Source: Fennellomyces sp. T-0311 (Eukaryota; Mucoromycota; Mucoromycetes; Mucorales; Lichtheimiaceae). From it: a stretch of DNA of 64,000 nucleotides. The notes beneath the pieces were generated by a model. It was not told where the DNA came from, searched no databases, and worked only from the letters and a program-made list of their open reading frames with translations. Where the stretch lies: contig JALLLT010000022.1 in assembly GCA_025266875.1 (NCBI GenBank), positions 434,001 through 498,000 on the forward strand, written 5' to 3'. Positions 47,475 to 61,005 of the stretch are shown here, one piece after another. Within the stretch, counting starts at the first letter, position 1; the number at the start of each line of letters is the position of its first letter. Position numbers and translations under genes: made by a program.

Positions 47475-48982
47475 ATGGGAAACACACCTTCAAAGAAACG
47501 GAAAGACCGGCCCAGTATTATTCGAGCCGACGTACCTGACAATGAGTTTTCGAATTCCACCGCAGCCTCGATCTCGTCTATTCTTGTCAACAGTTCACTG
47601 CAAAAGCAACAACAGCAGCAACAACCGCCACCTGCGCAAAACGCCTTTCAGTACCCAAACAGCTTGCCCAATGAAGAACAGATAACAACTGCCAACGAGA
47701 CGTCAGTATCGTCTACTCAGGATTTGAATCAGTTGACGTTCACGTCGCAGAACCAGCTCACCGCTACCTCCATTCGATCCATTGGACGGAACCTGGACAT
47801 TGACGAATGCATTGCACGACTCTTAGCTATTGGCGGGAGCAACAAGGTGTCCAAACTACCATTCAAAAACTCGGAAATTGTAGCCATCTGTCGAGCAGCA
47901 CAGGAAGTGTTTATGAGTCAGCCGGTAAGAAAAAAAAGATGAGCTCTTCTCCTTAATCGTAACATGCTATCTTACTGACGACTGTTTCTGTTCTATCAGA
48001 CCATGATTGAACTGAATCCACCCGTCAAAATATTAGGTGATGTGCATGGACAATACCACGATTTAATCCGGCTGTTTAATATGGTATGTGGGGTTTTGTT
48101 CTTTTTTGAACCTAATAACTGACGATCACGCAAGGGCGGATTTCCCCCTGACTCCAATTACCTATTCATGGGCGACTATGTCGATCGCGGGAAACAATCA
48201 CTAGAGACCATCCTGTTGCTGTTTTGTTACAAGATCAAGTTTCCGGAGAACTTCTTCCTGTTACGCGGCAACCATGAATGTGCCAATGTAACCCGAGGTA
48301 AGCGCTCATAAAGGGGTGGAAGGAAGGAGGGGTGAGAAGGCACGTTGTAACGACTCCTGTAGTGTATGGGTTCTATGACGAATGCAAACGCCGAACAAAT
48401 GTCAAGATTTGGAAAACATTTGTGGATGTATTTAACGCCCTGCCCATCGCCGCCTTGGTGGCCGGCAAAATCTTTTGCGTGCACGGCGGTCTGAGTCCAT
48501 CGATGCAGTCATTGGATGATGTACGAAACATTGCGCGACCCACCGACGTGCCTGAGTATGGGCTACTGAACGATCTGCTGTGGAGTGATCCATCCGACAC
48601 GGCGGTGGAATGGGAGGATAACGAACGAGGTGTTTCGTATTGTTTCGGCAAACGCGTGGTGAATGAATTTTTGGCGCGACATGATTTGGATCTAGTGTGT
48701 CGAGCACATATGGTGGTTGAGGACGGATACGAATTCTTTAATGATCGAACGTTGGTGACGGTGTTCTCGGCACCCAATTATTGCGGTGAATTCGATAACT
48801 TTGGCGCCATTATGAGCATCAATGAGGATCTACTGTGCAGCTTTGAGCTGCTTACGCCCACAGAACATCCTCCCCCCAGACTGGCCGCCGTGAACAAGAA
48901 AACAGCTGCACCGGGTCGACGGCCGCCAAGCCCACCCATGATCGAACCATTGCCGACGCCTCAGCAACAAAGTGTAGCCTAA
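47475..48982 (+). CDS. PPZ1: PPZ-type serine/threonine protein phosphatase
   Basis: Four exons (47475-47924, 48000-48083, 48135-48297, 48363-48982) give 438 residues. The start MGNTPSKK has the Gly2 and Ser6 pattern of N-myristoylation, as in yeast Ppz1. A low-complexity N-terminal region of about 115 residues, with a Gln run, precedes the PPP catalytic core: GDVHGQ, GDYVDRG, RGNHE and [11 protein letters not shown]. Details such as [20 protein letters not shown] and [12 protein letters not shown] favour PPZ over PP1. PPZ enzymes are fungal-specific regulators of salt tolerance and potassium transport, inhibited by Hal3. The N-terminal extension is much shorter than in S. cerevisiae. Confidence 0.88.
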
Positions 48983-49141
48983 GCACTCCCTCGTTATATC
49001 CCTCTTTCTCTCCCTTTATAATTTGTTTTTTTTTTCTGTAAGTTTGTTTTCATATAGTTTTGGGCAGCTTTAACGGTTCTTTCTTATAAATTTACAAGTA
49101 TATGTTTGAAAGAAAGAAGCAAATTAACAATGGTCTAACTT

Positions 49142-51757
49142 TTAAAACATTTCATCGCTGTTGGGGCATTCCTCGGTCTTGTGTGTACCAAACACATCAC
49201 AGTTCAAGCAGTACTATAAAGTGTTTCCATAGGTTAGTATAAAGCTAAAAAAGAATGATAGGTTTATGCCTACAGTTTGGCTTCCATGGTCCAGCTCTTC
49301 AGACCCAGCTGGGGCTGTCGTCAGGTAAGCAGTACAGCTCATTACGTCGTGGCCGTAAACTTCACATATCTCGCAATAAGTTTGGTCTTCCTGCAATCTT
49401 CCCATCAAACTAGAGAACGACGCCATGGAAACCGGAGACAATGGGGAGATTGGACCTGACGATAACCGCCTATTATCTAACTCTTTCTGCAACTGTTCCT
49501 TTTCGGCCTCAAGGGTTTGGCACTGTTTCTGGAGCCTGTCCATCAACCAACGATCGTCGTCATTTTTTACATAGGACTTTTCGAGATTATGAATTGACTG
49601 CTCAGCAGCCAACACTCTTTGGTCCAATACAGATGCCCTTCGTTTCGTTTCCGCCAATTCGTGCTCCAGTTTGTTCTTTGCCAACAACAGTTGATCATGA
49701 CTATTTTGCAGCTTTACATATTTCTGTTGCATGATATTGGCTTCTTCCATTATGCGTCGTTTATCCATCACTTCTTGCGATAATTCCGACTGCAAAGTGT
49801 TGAATTCTTGTCCATTAGTCGTGGCTGTGCGATGCAAACGCGAAATTTGCTCCGTCAGTTTCTCGATTTCTCCGTTTTTTTGTTTCTTTTCCATTCGCTC
49901 TCGCTCAAGTTCGGCTGTGGCGATCTGGAGCTGTTCTTCGAGACGTCGGCGTTGGTCGGTTGCTACGGCAACATGTTGAGTATCGTCTTGTTGCGGCAAT
50001 TGATGTTGCTCCAGCGCCAGCGTCAATTGAGCGATTTGGGCTTGCTTTTGATCAAGTTGACGTTGATGGTGTTGTTTCAACTCGGTTGTTGATGTTTCGT
50101 ACATTTGTATTGCATCCATGCCGGCCTTTCGGAGTGCTTCACATTCTCGTTCTAGAGTTGCAGTTGCGCTATCCCTTTCGGCAAGGGCACGTCGCAGCTG
50201 AGCCATTTCAGCCGCATGATGTCGCATAGCATTCTCATGCTCTGCTTGCTTCTCCGATTGTTGTAGTTGCAAATGCTGAACAAGTTTATCCAGACGATTG
50301 ATCCGTTGCTGGTGCTGTTCCAATTCATCGGTTGATGTTCGTGTTGCGAGCCATGTTTGTCGTTCACTTTCGAGATTAGATATCGTTGCCTGCAATCGTC
50401 GGATTTCTTGTTGCGCTTCTTTGACTTGAAGTGCATAACTTTCTTTGCTTGACAGGACCCGTTCCCAAGCGGCCTCCTTGCCTGTCAATTCTTGACACAG
50501 TTTTTCGTGCTCTTTTCTTGATTCTTCAAGCAACTTGCGCAACCGTTCGTGGTCATCTTCGCCATTGGTTTTCGAATGAATCGTATGCTTGGTTCGTCTC
50601 GTGGTGGTGGATCGACTTGCTGTGCGTGGTGCAGGCGCACTTACAAGTGTTGCGGAAGAAATTTCGCTGCTTCGACGAGTGACGGCCGGTCGTCGGTTGG
50701 GTACACTCGACTTTCGCAATTCGCGAGTGACCGTGGAACGACTTTTTTGCATTGTATTCTTTGGAACGGTTGATTTTGTGGTTTGGGGAACAACCGATTT
50801 CCTGGTGTGTGGCACGGCCGATTTCCTGGTTTGAGGTACGGATGACTTTCGAGTCGTAGTGGTGGTACTGTTACGCAGCTCGGAACGTGTCATCGTAGAG
50901 TGACTTTTACCCATTTGGGGCACGGTCGACTTTCTTGTTGTAGCTGTTGTTGTAGTAGACCGTAATTCGGACCTAGTCGTCGTGGACCGACTCTTGGTTT
51001 GTTGCGGAACAACGGACTTTCTTGATGGAGTAGCATCACTGCTTCGGCGCAAAGTAGATTTGGAAGTCAAAGGCTGCTTATCGTTGCGTCGAAGGGTTGA
51101 CTTTGTATTTGTTGGGACGGTAGATTTTGTAGAGGCGGGTGCTTTACGTAGTTGGCGCATTTTGTCCGTGGTTTTGTTGCTGCAACATCCCGAAGAGGCG
51201 CATGAACGTGCAACAGGTTTTTTTTCTTCTTCATCATCGAATTCCATTCCACTAGGTAACGGGGTTACTTTGGATGCCAAGACGAATAATCCTGTATGCT
51301 GCGGACATGCAAAGTAACGTACTCTATCACAGAAATAAGGGATTAGCTTTTGATGGAAATATAGGAAAGATAGAGAGAAAGAGAACGAGAGTGAAAGTTA
51401 TATATACCCCTGAACACAGCCATCATTTTTCCCAGCACCTTCAACGTCTAGCTCGATACCGGCCCAAACACCAGGTTTGAAATGAGTATCACCTAGGAAA
51501 CGAAGAGTGCCAATGACACACAGACTTGGCACTATGACCCTGGTGCCTAGTGCCAGATGGACATTGGACGATTGTGGAGTGGGGCCGCAGTCGTTGCTGT
51601 GGATGGATGTGGCGGATGAATGGTCGGATGTAGAATCTGAAGTAGTGGTGGAAGACGACGAAGCGGCTGAGGATCGACCATTCATGTAAGTTGCTGATCG
51701 TTTGCTTATGGTGTTGCGAGTAGACATGGTAGAATGTAGGACAAAGAGAGTTGTCAT
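49142..51757 (-). CDS. CLIP-170/Bik1-type CAP-Gly microtubule plus-end protein
   Basis: Three exons (51408-51757, 49274-51323, 49142-49213) give 823 residues. One CAP-Gly domain (about 80-150) has GTLRFLGDTHFKPGVWAGIE and RYFACPQHTGLFV. A basic Ser/Thr linker with repeated KSTVPxTKS and TRSELR units follows, then about 400 residues of coiled coil, then two CCHC-like zinc knuckles (CEICEVYGHDVMSC and CLNCDVFGTHKTEEC). This is the CLIP-170 architecture: CAP-Gly binds EB1 and tubulin, the knuckles bind dynactin or LIS1. The second knuckle is in a 24-codon last exon. A second in-frame ATG at 51727 is a plausible start because a TATA-like tract lies directly upstream of 51757. Confidence 0.88.
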
Positions 51758-52072
51758 TTATATATATCATGAGAAATTAGAAAGAGAGAAGGGGAGCGGA
51801 AGGGGAGGTGGGGGCTTCTTTTTTTACCACGAGAAAAAGAAGCTAACACTGCCAAAAAAAAGGAGTACCCGTTGGAAGGGAACAGGATGCATACACCGAC
51901 CGCATGAAATCCTAACATCACACTGACATCAATGTGTGTAAATTGATGCATATATGGGGGTGTGTGCGAAAATAAGAGGCTCATGGCATTTGTAAGGCTA
52001 CATACATGTGAAACTGGGCTGTGTTTTTATATATATAAAAGAAAAAAAAGTATGGCAGAGAGAAAGAGAGAT
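51758..52072. other. Short intergenic region with TA-rich tracts
   Basis: About 315 nt between two minus-strand genes. It has TATATAT tracts (near 51761 and 52029) and purine runs and probably combines the CLIP promoter with the 3' UTR of the coiled-coil gene. Confidence 0.45.
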
Positions 52073-52581
52073 TTACAAAAGTGTGGTAGTATCGGATGAT
52101 GATGATGATGATGGTAGAGCACATTCACCACGAGGTGATTCTGGCGGGGTCATTTGGTCTTGCTCCCTGGTCTCCTTATCGAATTCCTGTTCTTTAAGTT
52201 GTTGCTCTTGTCTCAGCAGCGTCATTCCCAGCATCCTGATGCGGAAGTATGCCCTGTCCAGTTCCTGCCTGGATGCCTGCAAGGCCGTATCTTTCTGAGT
52301 CGTAATGTTCTTGAGCGCATGGATGGTATATCGAGCGAACGAAAGCTCCTTAATCAAATGGGCGTTCTGTTCGGCGAGGTATGCATGTTCGAGTTCCAGT
52401 CGGTTCAACCGATGCTGAAGTGTCGGTGCGGGTTCGGCTCTTTCTGCTAATACCCATACTTGTTTAACCACATGCACGCATACAAAACCCCAATCTACCA
52501 TTAATTACCTTCCAAGGACAATGAAAGAAACTGATTCGTCATGTTGTCATGATTGGATTCCAAGGTAACGGTTGTTGTCAT
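52073..52581 (-). CDS. Small coiled-coil protein
   Basis: Two exons (52509-52581, 52073-52446) give 148 residues. The middle is one continuous coiled coil (LNRLELEHAYLAEQNAHLIK ... LLRQEQQLKEQEFDKE). The C-terminus is Ser-rich, with a run of six Ser from a TCA-type triplet repeat. The 62-nt intron joins LSLSLE to AERAEPAP in frame. No family is recognised. Confidence 0.6.
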
Positions 52582-52676
52582 TTTTCTTTTTCGCAGAAAA
52601 GAGGTTATATTTGTCGACAAGACCTGCTTGGCAAAGGGGTAAAAAAAAAGGTGTGGTGCTTTGTAGAAAATAAAGA

Positions 52677-52695
52677 TGTGTGTGTGTGTGTGTGT
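52677..52695. repeat. (TG)n microsatellite
   Basis: About nine TG units in the short region between the coiled-coil gene and the Nudix gene. Confidence 0.9.
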
Positions 52696-52877
52696 TGACA
52701 GACCAGCTGCGACAAACTGTGTAAAAGAAAAAAGAAGAAAAAAAATCAAATCGGCAAGTCGATCCCCATCAAGTATGGCAAAAAAAACTGCGCGCGGGCG
52801 CACTTGCCTCCCCTTCGAGTCACACGTATGCAAGTTCTGGACTATCGTTTTTTTTTATATTTTTACTTTAAAAACCC

Positions 52878-53746
52878 ATGCGGCCTCTCGCTCGGATCCA
52901 AGAAACAGGAAAACAAAGTTTAGGAGAAGGAGCGTGGTTGGCACTGGAGCGAGTAAGTTTCCTTGACAACACAAATGTGGAACGAAGCTGGGAACGATGC
53001 ATTCGTAAATCGAGTTCATCGGCTTTGGACGGTAAAGTACCTAGTATAGACAGATGCCCGATCCGGGCTGAGTGCGCACACCCCCTTTGTGTGACCCATC
53101 TCATCCATCTCTCTCTATAGCCGTTGATATCCACGCAATCCTATTGACCCCTGAACCTGAGCTATTATTGGTGATTCAATACAGGTACAATGGAGTGTGG
53201 CGCTCTTTTTTTTCCCATCGTTACTCAATAAGAATTCAGACCGGCCATACAGCGGTACTGCATCGAGTTTCCATCAGGTAAAAAGGCTGAAAGAGAGAAG
53301 GGGAGCTGGGGGGAAAATCAGCTGATAAAGAAGGTTAGGATTGATTGATGAAGATGAGGACCCAATCGATGCCGCTGTGCGCGAACTTAAGGAAGAGACT
53401 GGGTATCTAGTCGACAGGACTGCGATCAGATTACACAAGACACCAGTAAGCTACGAGCCCGGCATGACAAATTCGTGCTGCTGTGTTGCACAAGTTACCA
53501 TTCGTGATCAGCAGCAAGGACAGCAGTTGGAAGACGATGAATGGAGTCTGCAGACCGTGCATCTGCCACTAAAGAAGCTAATGACGCATCTGGCAGGTAA
53601 ATTGACGACGGTTCTACTTTTCTGTGCGCATTTTAAACGCATGCAAATTAGAGCTCGAGCGTAAGCACGACGGACGGCTCGTCATCGATAGCCGTGTACA
53701 TGCATATGCAGCAGGCCTTGAGACGTATGACCGATTCCTGGGCTAA
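52878..53746 (+). CDS. Nudix hydrolase, ADP-ribose pyrophosphatase (NUDT5-like)
   Basis: Five exons (52878-53031, 53121-53184, 53240-53277, 53339-53596, 53652-53746) give 202 residues, the size of NUDT5. The Nudix box is complete: a Gly at the start of GLIDEDEDP, then VRELKEETGYL, fitting GX5EX7REUXEEXGU. The preceding RPAIQRYCIEFPSG and the N-terminal strand GEGAWLALERVSF match ADP-ribose/ADP-sugar pyrophosphatases, which split ADP-ribose to AMP and ribose-5-phosphate. The loop after the box is CCC-rich (NSCCCVAQV). Exon 3 is 38 nt. All junctions restore the family sequence. Confidence 0.9.
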
Positions 53747-54097
53747 ATCCAACACGTTGCTGCACGTAGATTTGTTGAAGAAAGAAAAAGAGTACTTTGA
53801 AAGGGTAATTGTTGCAGTGCAGGCTAGACTGCTTTTGTAACTACATGGAACCAGTTGCCTGTGCGACCATCCAATATCGGGTGTTTGGTTCTTCCTTGTT
53901 GCTCTTAGTCCCAGCGTTCTGAAAAAGAAAAAAACGTGTGGGTTCAAAATAGAGTACGAGATAAACCCGCCCTTTTAGAGTTACATTGTTGTGAGATATT
54001 GTGGAGTAAGCAAGAAAAGAGCAAAAAAAGGAGGCCGTTTTTCTCATCAACGCGGGTTTTTAGTATTTTCTTTGCGTTAGTCCAAACAATAAGACTC

Positions 54098-54134
<37 letters not shown>

Positions 54135-54195
54135 GCAACTCCACAGTTTTGCTTCTTTCCCGTTTTTCACTTTTTTTCCCCAGAAGAAAAAGAAA
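53747..54195. other. Intergenic region upstream of PAK gene, with (AC)16 repeat
   Basis: About 450 nt between the Nudix stop and the kinase ATG. It has pyrimidine-rich tracts just before the ATG and a perfect AC repeat. No gene is seen. Confidence 0.5.
54101..54132. repeat. (AC)16 microsatellite
   Basis: Sixteen perfect AC units lie 64 nt upstream of the PAK kinase ATG, in its promoter or 5' UTR. Confidence 0.95.
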
Positions 54196-56193
<1,998 letters not shown>

Positions 56194-58003
56194 GAGATAT
56201 TTTTAGAGCTTTTTCTATACCTTCCATTGTACTTTATCCCTCCTCCTTTCTTTCTTTCTTTCTTGTCAATTGTAATAAAAAAAATCATCCGCTATCACCC
56301 TTTATGTGGTGTATTTCTTCTCATTGAATGCATCCCCTGGATATGACGTCAAGCCGCATTACGCGTGGTTGAGCTACCGTCGAGCATCGCCCAAGTTTCC
56401 AGTATATTCTCGTACGAAGCTTACGTGTTAGCGCGTTACGTGCGCGATATTTTGTCACCGGAAGCAGAAAAAAGTATTGAATTGGCGTAGTGTTTGTTTT
56501 TCGTTGTCGAAGCATAAGATCCGGATCAAGCCAACTGAAACAAAATGTTTAAAATCGAAAGCTTGGAATTCGCAGTGTCACTAGCATGCATAGAACCTCC
56601 ACTTTCTCTTGAAACAGTCTAAAGATAGCGATGGTCACTGATATAGAGCTGTAATGCGTGATTGTGCTGATATTAGTTTTATCATGCATGTCGAATCCTT
56701 ACGCCCGCCCCATTGACCTGCCATCAGCTCTCCAAATGACCGAGATTCTACCTTGTACTACCTTTGTGCATCCCAACAAAAGGGCGTCGTATGCACTCTG
56801 GTATGAGTGAAATCCTACTCGTAATTGTAAGTGCCTATGTATCACTTGAAGATTTCAGCCAGCAAAGTGTTGACCCCATTTGATCACTAGAGAATCCCAC
56901 ATGGATGTTGCTTCTGACAATTAAAAGGCCCCATCCAAGACGCCAAAGTATCCTCCACTCAAGCGGGACAGGTTGCGAAAACCAGATTACGTCAAGTACT
57001 TACCATATTGTGATTGCGATAGGCATCTCAGTGGAACAAAGAAGCTGATTATTTGAAATGCCTATTCTATCGCGAGTTCGGAGAAAAATGACTTCATATG
57101 TGGATCTTATATTTTTTGGCACACGGAATGGCGAAACCGAAAAAAAGCTTCTAGAAATCGGATTCCAATGCAAGCTTATATAAGCATCCTGGATCAAGGT
57201 CGACAACTGGTGCCAATTTGTAAATTGGGAAGGAATCCAATAACGCATACACATCGCAACACTAGCCACTTTTGAATATCTCATTGCTATCATTCGCAAA
57301 TTGTACAATGAGTTAATAGCGCGTGGCCCGGTATGTTGCACAGAATCATGCTTAAGTAAGTTTGCAAGAACTAAAGCGAGGAAAAAAAAGTATGAAAGCA
57401 GAAAACTTACGTGTCTTTTAGTTTAATATAGTAGGCTACTCTTCATGACAACACAACTTCAGTACCCACCATCATAGTTGTTGTGCACTAGTATTGGTAC
57501 CAATCCTCAGTGAATAATATCATGCAGCTGTTATACGGATATGTGACGTGCTGTACTACAGCGTACAAAGCAAGGTGATGTATGGTTCGGTCCCATGCAT
57601 TTTTTTTTGCTTAACAAAGGGCAATTGTAATGTAACTGGTTGTTTAATGTCCCCCTTTGCATGACCATATTGCTATCTTCTACATCTAGCTGGATCACTA
57701 TCTTAAACTATCTTTGGATGCTTATGTAAGTTTATTGATGATGGAAAGATTTCTGAGATGAAGGATAGAAACTGACATATTGCTTCATCTTTTCTGCATG
57801 CCCATTATATCCACAACGGAGAAGGTTGCTATCTGAAATCATTCGACTAGTTATCCACTGGTATGTACAATCAGACTGTAATTTGCGCCATCATAGTTAT
57901 ATAGCAAGGAGCAGTTATCAGCTTTTACTTGTGCAAAAAGTTTGATATATGGATATCATGATAAGAAAAAGTACAGCAAATTCATTTGCTAGGCTATGCT
58001 TCA
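56194..58003. other. Gene-free AT-rich interval of about 1.8 kb
   Basis: This region separates the housekeeping segment from the paralog array. A minus-strand 113-codon frame at 57000-57341 has no recognisable features and is not called. Nothing else is seen. Confidence 0.4.
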
Positions 58004-58816
58004 TTAAAGCAATGGGCGGCTGGGGTTTGGACAGTCGATATCACCAGTTTCACGCGAATCCAAAATCTTGCATCGTGTACAATACAGGTAATGTTTCGTC
58101 AAGTTTTCCGAAAAGTACACCTGACTCGCAAAGCGAAACCGGATTGCTGAATTTGGTTCACCTTGTGTTGTATCGATAATAACGAAAACGTTACCGTCAT
58201 ACATTGGCCTCTCATCATTAAAGGCAGTTTGATATTCAGGTATACATTCCACTAACTTCATATCCTTATTGACCGCAAGAAAGTGAGTCGCAGACTTTCC
58301 ATGAAGGGAATAGGGTAATGATTCTTTTATGCCACTTTCAAGAGCAGTTATGAATGCATAAGGGGTACCCCGTGGCATGTCAATGAACGTATAAACATGA
58401 TATATTGGTCGTGGAGGAATCATTGACTGTAAGCTCGCATGAATCGTCTGGTCTCCTATCATGGGGCCAAGCGAAGCGTGTCCTTCTTTGCTTTGCTCCT
58501 TGATATACTTGAGATATGATTGTAAAGACGAGTGTGAGTTGATCATATCGAGATGGATTTCAAATATAATCCGATTCTGTTGATCATATGGTGATTTTAC
58601 GCGTATGGTATCAACATTCCCTGCTGACGTAGTGCCTTAGTCCACGAACGTAAAGAGATGTCCTAGTAATGCCTTTCATGCTCTGTCATAGTTGTAAGGC
58701 AGTTCACCAGATAGGTCGTTAAAGGTGAGGAGAATTGAGCCATATGTGCATCCAGGTGAGCAGCGTACTGTATCGACTCTCCCGTATTTGAGTTGCATGT
58801 ACTTGTCTTCTTGCAT
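58004..58816 (-). pseudogene. Array member A: knuckle-protein paralog broken by two in-frame stops
   Basis: From the ATG at 58816 one frame runs to a TAA at 58006-58004, 270 codons, interrupted only by TGA at 58678-58676 and TAA at 58639-58637. The frame aligns with member B throughout: TYGSILLTFND with AYGSVLFIFDG, VDTIRVKS with VDSIRLKS, RPIYHVYTFIDMP with RPVYHIYTVNNIP, VIIDTTQGE with VIIDTTQEE, and YLYCTRCKILDS with YLYCTKCKVFNS. The TGA sits where B, C and D have Arg, so a CGA-to-TGA transition is the simple explanation. The knuckle His is replaced by Arg. Preserved frame suggests recent inactivation or conditional readthrough. From 58546 a downstream ATG could still give a 180-residue C-terminal product. 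Confidence 0.7.
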
Positions 58817-59428
58817 TTCGAAAAACCGACTATGAAAAGAAACGATAATCTAACTTTTAATAAAGAACAGAATTTTCTAGTTCAAATTCGCACTGTCGCA
58901 TATGTAAAAAAAATACCCATGTACTTCGTTCTGATGCACTGCATATGTGGATATGGCTCTACTTCAAGCCATTTCTATTTTCCTAACCATATAGCCCATA
59001 ATATTACACTAACATGATGTAGGAGTCGTGTTTTAGGAAGATTAGTAATATTTGGCCATCACTTTAATAAAAATCTCACAAATCGTTTATGCAGTTAATC
59101 AATACAAAAGTGAGACATTGAAGTGCTAGCTCGGCACAAACCGAAGGAATTATTTGGATCATCATGTGATGCAAAAATTCGTTGTGCGCCGTTCATATGC
59201 ATATACAAAGGGCTTCCTCTATGTATCCCACTCTGGGTCGTCATAAAAGTGAAGATGTATCAGTACTACTCGTGGAGACAATACCATTTGTTATTACCGA
59301 GACGATCATTGACTGCATTAGCTCGAAAGTACATATGGAAAGTATTTACGGATAAAATTGGGCAGGTAATTTTTATTTTTGCATACGTATATAAGCATAT
59401 CAAGGTAAGACAAAGTGCAACATTATAT
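58817..59428. other. Spacer between array members A and B
   Basis: 612 nt, AT-rich. A plus-strand 162-codon frame starting at 59123 overlaps the 3' end of member B antisense and is taken as chance. No further paralog fragment is recognised. Confidence 0.4.
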
Positions 59429-60292
59429 TCAAAATGGTCTAACACTTGCTCCAGAAAAAAAGATACCTCGGTTCATAGATCTTTGACAGTTGAAATCATC
59501 GATTTCATGCGAATTAAAAACTTTGCATTTGGTACAGTAGAGATAGTACTCTGTCGGATAATCCAGCTGGTACTTCTGGCCGGCCAAATGGAACTGGATT
59601 GGCCAATTTAGCTCTTCTTGTGTTGTATCAATAATGACCATAGCATCACCACAGGGCATTCGCTTTTGACCATAAAGATCGGTTTGGTATACAAGGATGA
59701 TTTCCACTAAGGCAATATCTTTCTTGTTGTTCATGGTATGCGTGTTAAATCCAGGTGCTTTATGACGGGGATATGGTAACACGTCCCTTATAGCACTTTC
59801 AATACTGTTCTTGATCAGGCGCGGGTCACCCAGAGGTATATTGTTGACTGTATAAATATGGTAGACGGGCCGTGGAGGGATTGTTGTCACTATTTCGGCG
59901 CTGATGGGTTGGTTTGTTTTCTTAAATGTAATTGAAGTACGTTCGCTTCTGTTGTTGATAGGTTGCTTGCTTATATAGTACTTGATAAACGATTGTAAAG
60001 AGGAGGGCGAGTCAATCCTTTTGATATGCGCCTCAATTTTAAGTGGAAGTCCATTGCGGCAAACGTCATTTTGTGATTTGAGGCGGATAGAATCGACGGT
60101 TTCCGTCACTGGGTTGTTATTGGCACCCAAAAACGTGAAAACGTGTTCCGATAATGCCTCGCGTGCTTCGTCATAAGTCACTCCAAGTGCGCTTTCGCCG
60201 TCAAATATGAAGAGGACCGAGCCATATGCATACCCAGGTGAGGAGCGATCGGGATCAATATCGCTGACTTTTGTGTCCGTGTTTTCGAGCAT
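59429..60292 (-). CDS. Array member B: intact ORF1/gag-like knuckle protein, unknown function
   Basis: The intronless 287-residue frame is the best-preserved member. Two structured modules are apparent. The first (about 20-110) has AYGSVLFIFDG, YDEAREAL, VDSIRLKSQND and SLQSFIKYY. The second (about 130-240) has RPVYHIYTVNNIPLGDP, a predicted helix (IKNSIESAIRDVLPY), ALVEIIL and AMVIIDTTQEE. A variant zinc knuckle follows: C-X2-C-X5-H-X6-C in YCTKCKVFNSHEIDDFNC. This order of RRM-like folds and a C-terminal knuckle recalls LINE ORF1/gag-type nucleic-acid-binding proteins, which is inference. No reverse transcriptase or endonuclease is adjacent. It is one of five tandem paralogs on this strand. 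Confidence 0.65.
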   Translation of the reverse strand: MLENTDTKVSDIDPDRSSPGYAYGSVLFIFDGESALGVTYDEAREALSEHVFTFLGANNNPVTETVDSIRLKSQNDVCRNGLPLKIEAHIKRIDSPSSLQSFIKYYISKQPINNRSERTSITFKKTNQPISAEIVTTIPPRPVYHIYTVNNIPLGDPRLIKNSIESAIRDVLPYPRHKAPGFNTHTMNNKKDIALVEIILVYQTDLYGQKRMPCGDAMVIIDTTQEELNWPIQFHLAGQKYQLDYPTEYYLYCTKCKVFNSHEIDDFNCQRSMNRGIFFSGASVRPF

Positions 60293-60404
60293 TTGAAAAG
60301 AAAAAGTAATTGATGAAGATGAATGACTTGAAAAGTTACCCCGTTTATTTAAATGTCAATGCTGACATCAAGTATCAAAGTAGCAGGTTTCATACGCAAA
60401 CCTG

Positions 60405-60521
60405 TTATATCGATAAGAATGTGAACCCCAATAATGCTGGCTCGGCGCCCACCGAGGCGGGATGGCCCTCATCTGGAAAAGCATATTTATTGTTGAAAGT
60501 AAACAGAGCCCCTGATGGATG
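60405..60521 (-). pseudogene. Possible relic of a sixth array member (N-terminal fragment)
   Basis: A minus-strand frame just upstream of member B reads SGALFTFNNKYAFPDEGH and later ALLGFTFLS before a TAA at 60407-60405. The spacing and residues resemble the first module of A and B (YGSILLTFND ... ALLGHLFTF in A). The fragment is short and the match weak, so chance is possible. If real, it is a truncated copy left between B and C. Confidence 0.3.
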
Positions 60522-61005
60522 ATTAGGGTACTTTTACAAGGTGTGTGCCCATGTATCAGTAGCTATGAATGTTGATAAATTAGATTTAGCAGAGCTATAT
60601 GTACGGTTACCAAATTTCGGACCCTCGGATCGATGATGATTTAGATCGTCTATATAAAAGATGTGTGACTATATACCAAAATATCTAAAAGTAATAATAT
60701 CTGCTTCAAGAAAAGTACGGTGGATGGAGGAAGCAAGTTTCGTGAGCTCTATATCAATGATGTGGCGAACCCATTCTTTACTTTTAAAAAACTGTTAAAT
60801 GTGGTAAAACAGATAGACATCTATAGTTCCAAAGCTCATTAATGTTTGCTGAAATCGTACCAGAATTAGTATATCTTGTAGCTAATAAAAATCTAATTAT
60901 TACCTAATGTCGTTTCTTTCATATTCTTTTTATTTATATAAAAGTACACAGATGTGGGGTATAGACTACAATGTTCGCTTCAGCAAAAATGATGGTCGTA
61001 TTTGC
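60522..61005. other. Spacer between relic and array member C
   Basis: AT-rich sequence with two TATATAAAAG-like boxes on the plus strand (near 60651 and 60936). No coding sequence is recognised. Confidence 0.35.

Noticed and set aside
54101..54132. CRISPR-like or regulatory array suggested by repetitive AC sequence.
   Set aside because: It is a simple dinucleotide microsatellite with no spacers.
57000..57341. 113-codon minus-strand open frame.
   Set aside because: Composition is not protein-like, there is no motif or neighbour support, and AT-rich spacer gives frames of this size by chance.
59123..59611. 162-codon plus-strand open frame overlapping array member B.
   Set aside because: It is largely antisense to B and to AT-rich spacer and has no recognisable features.
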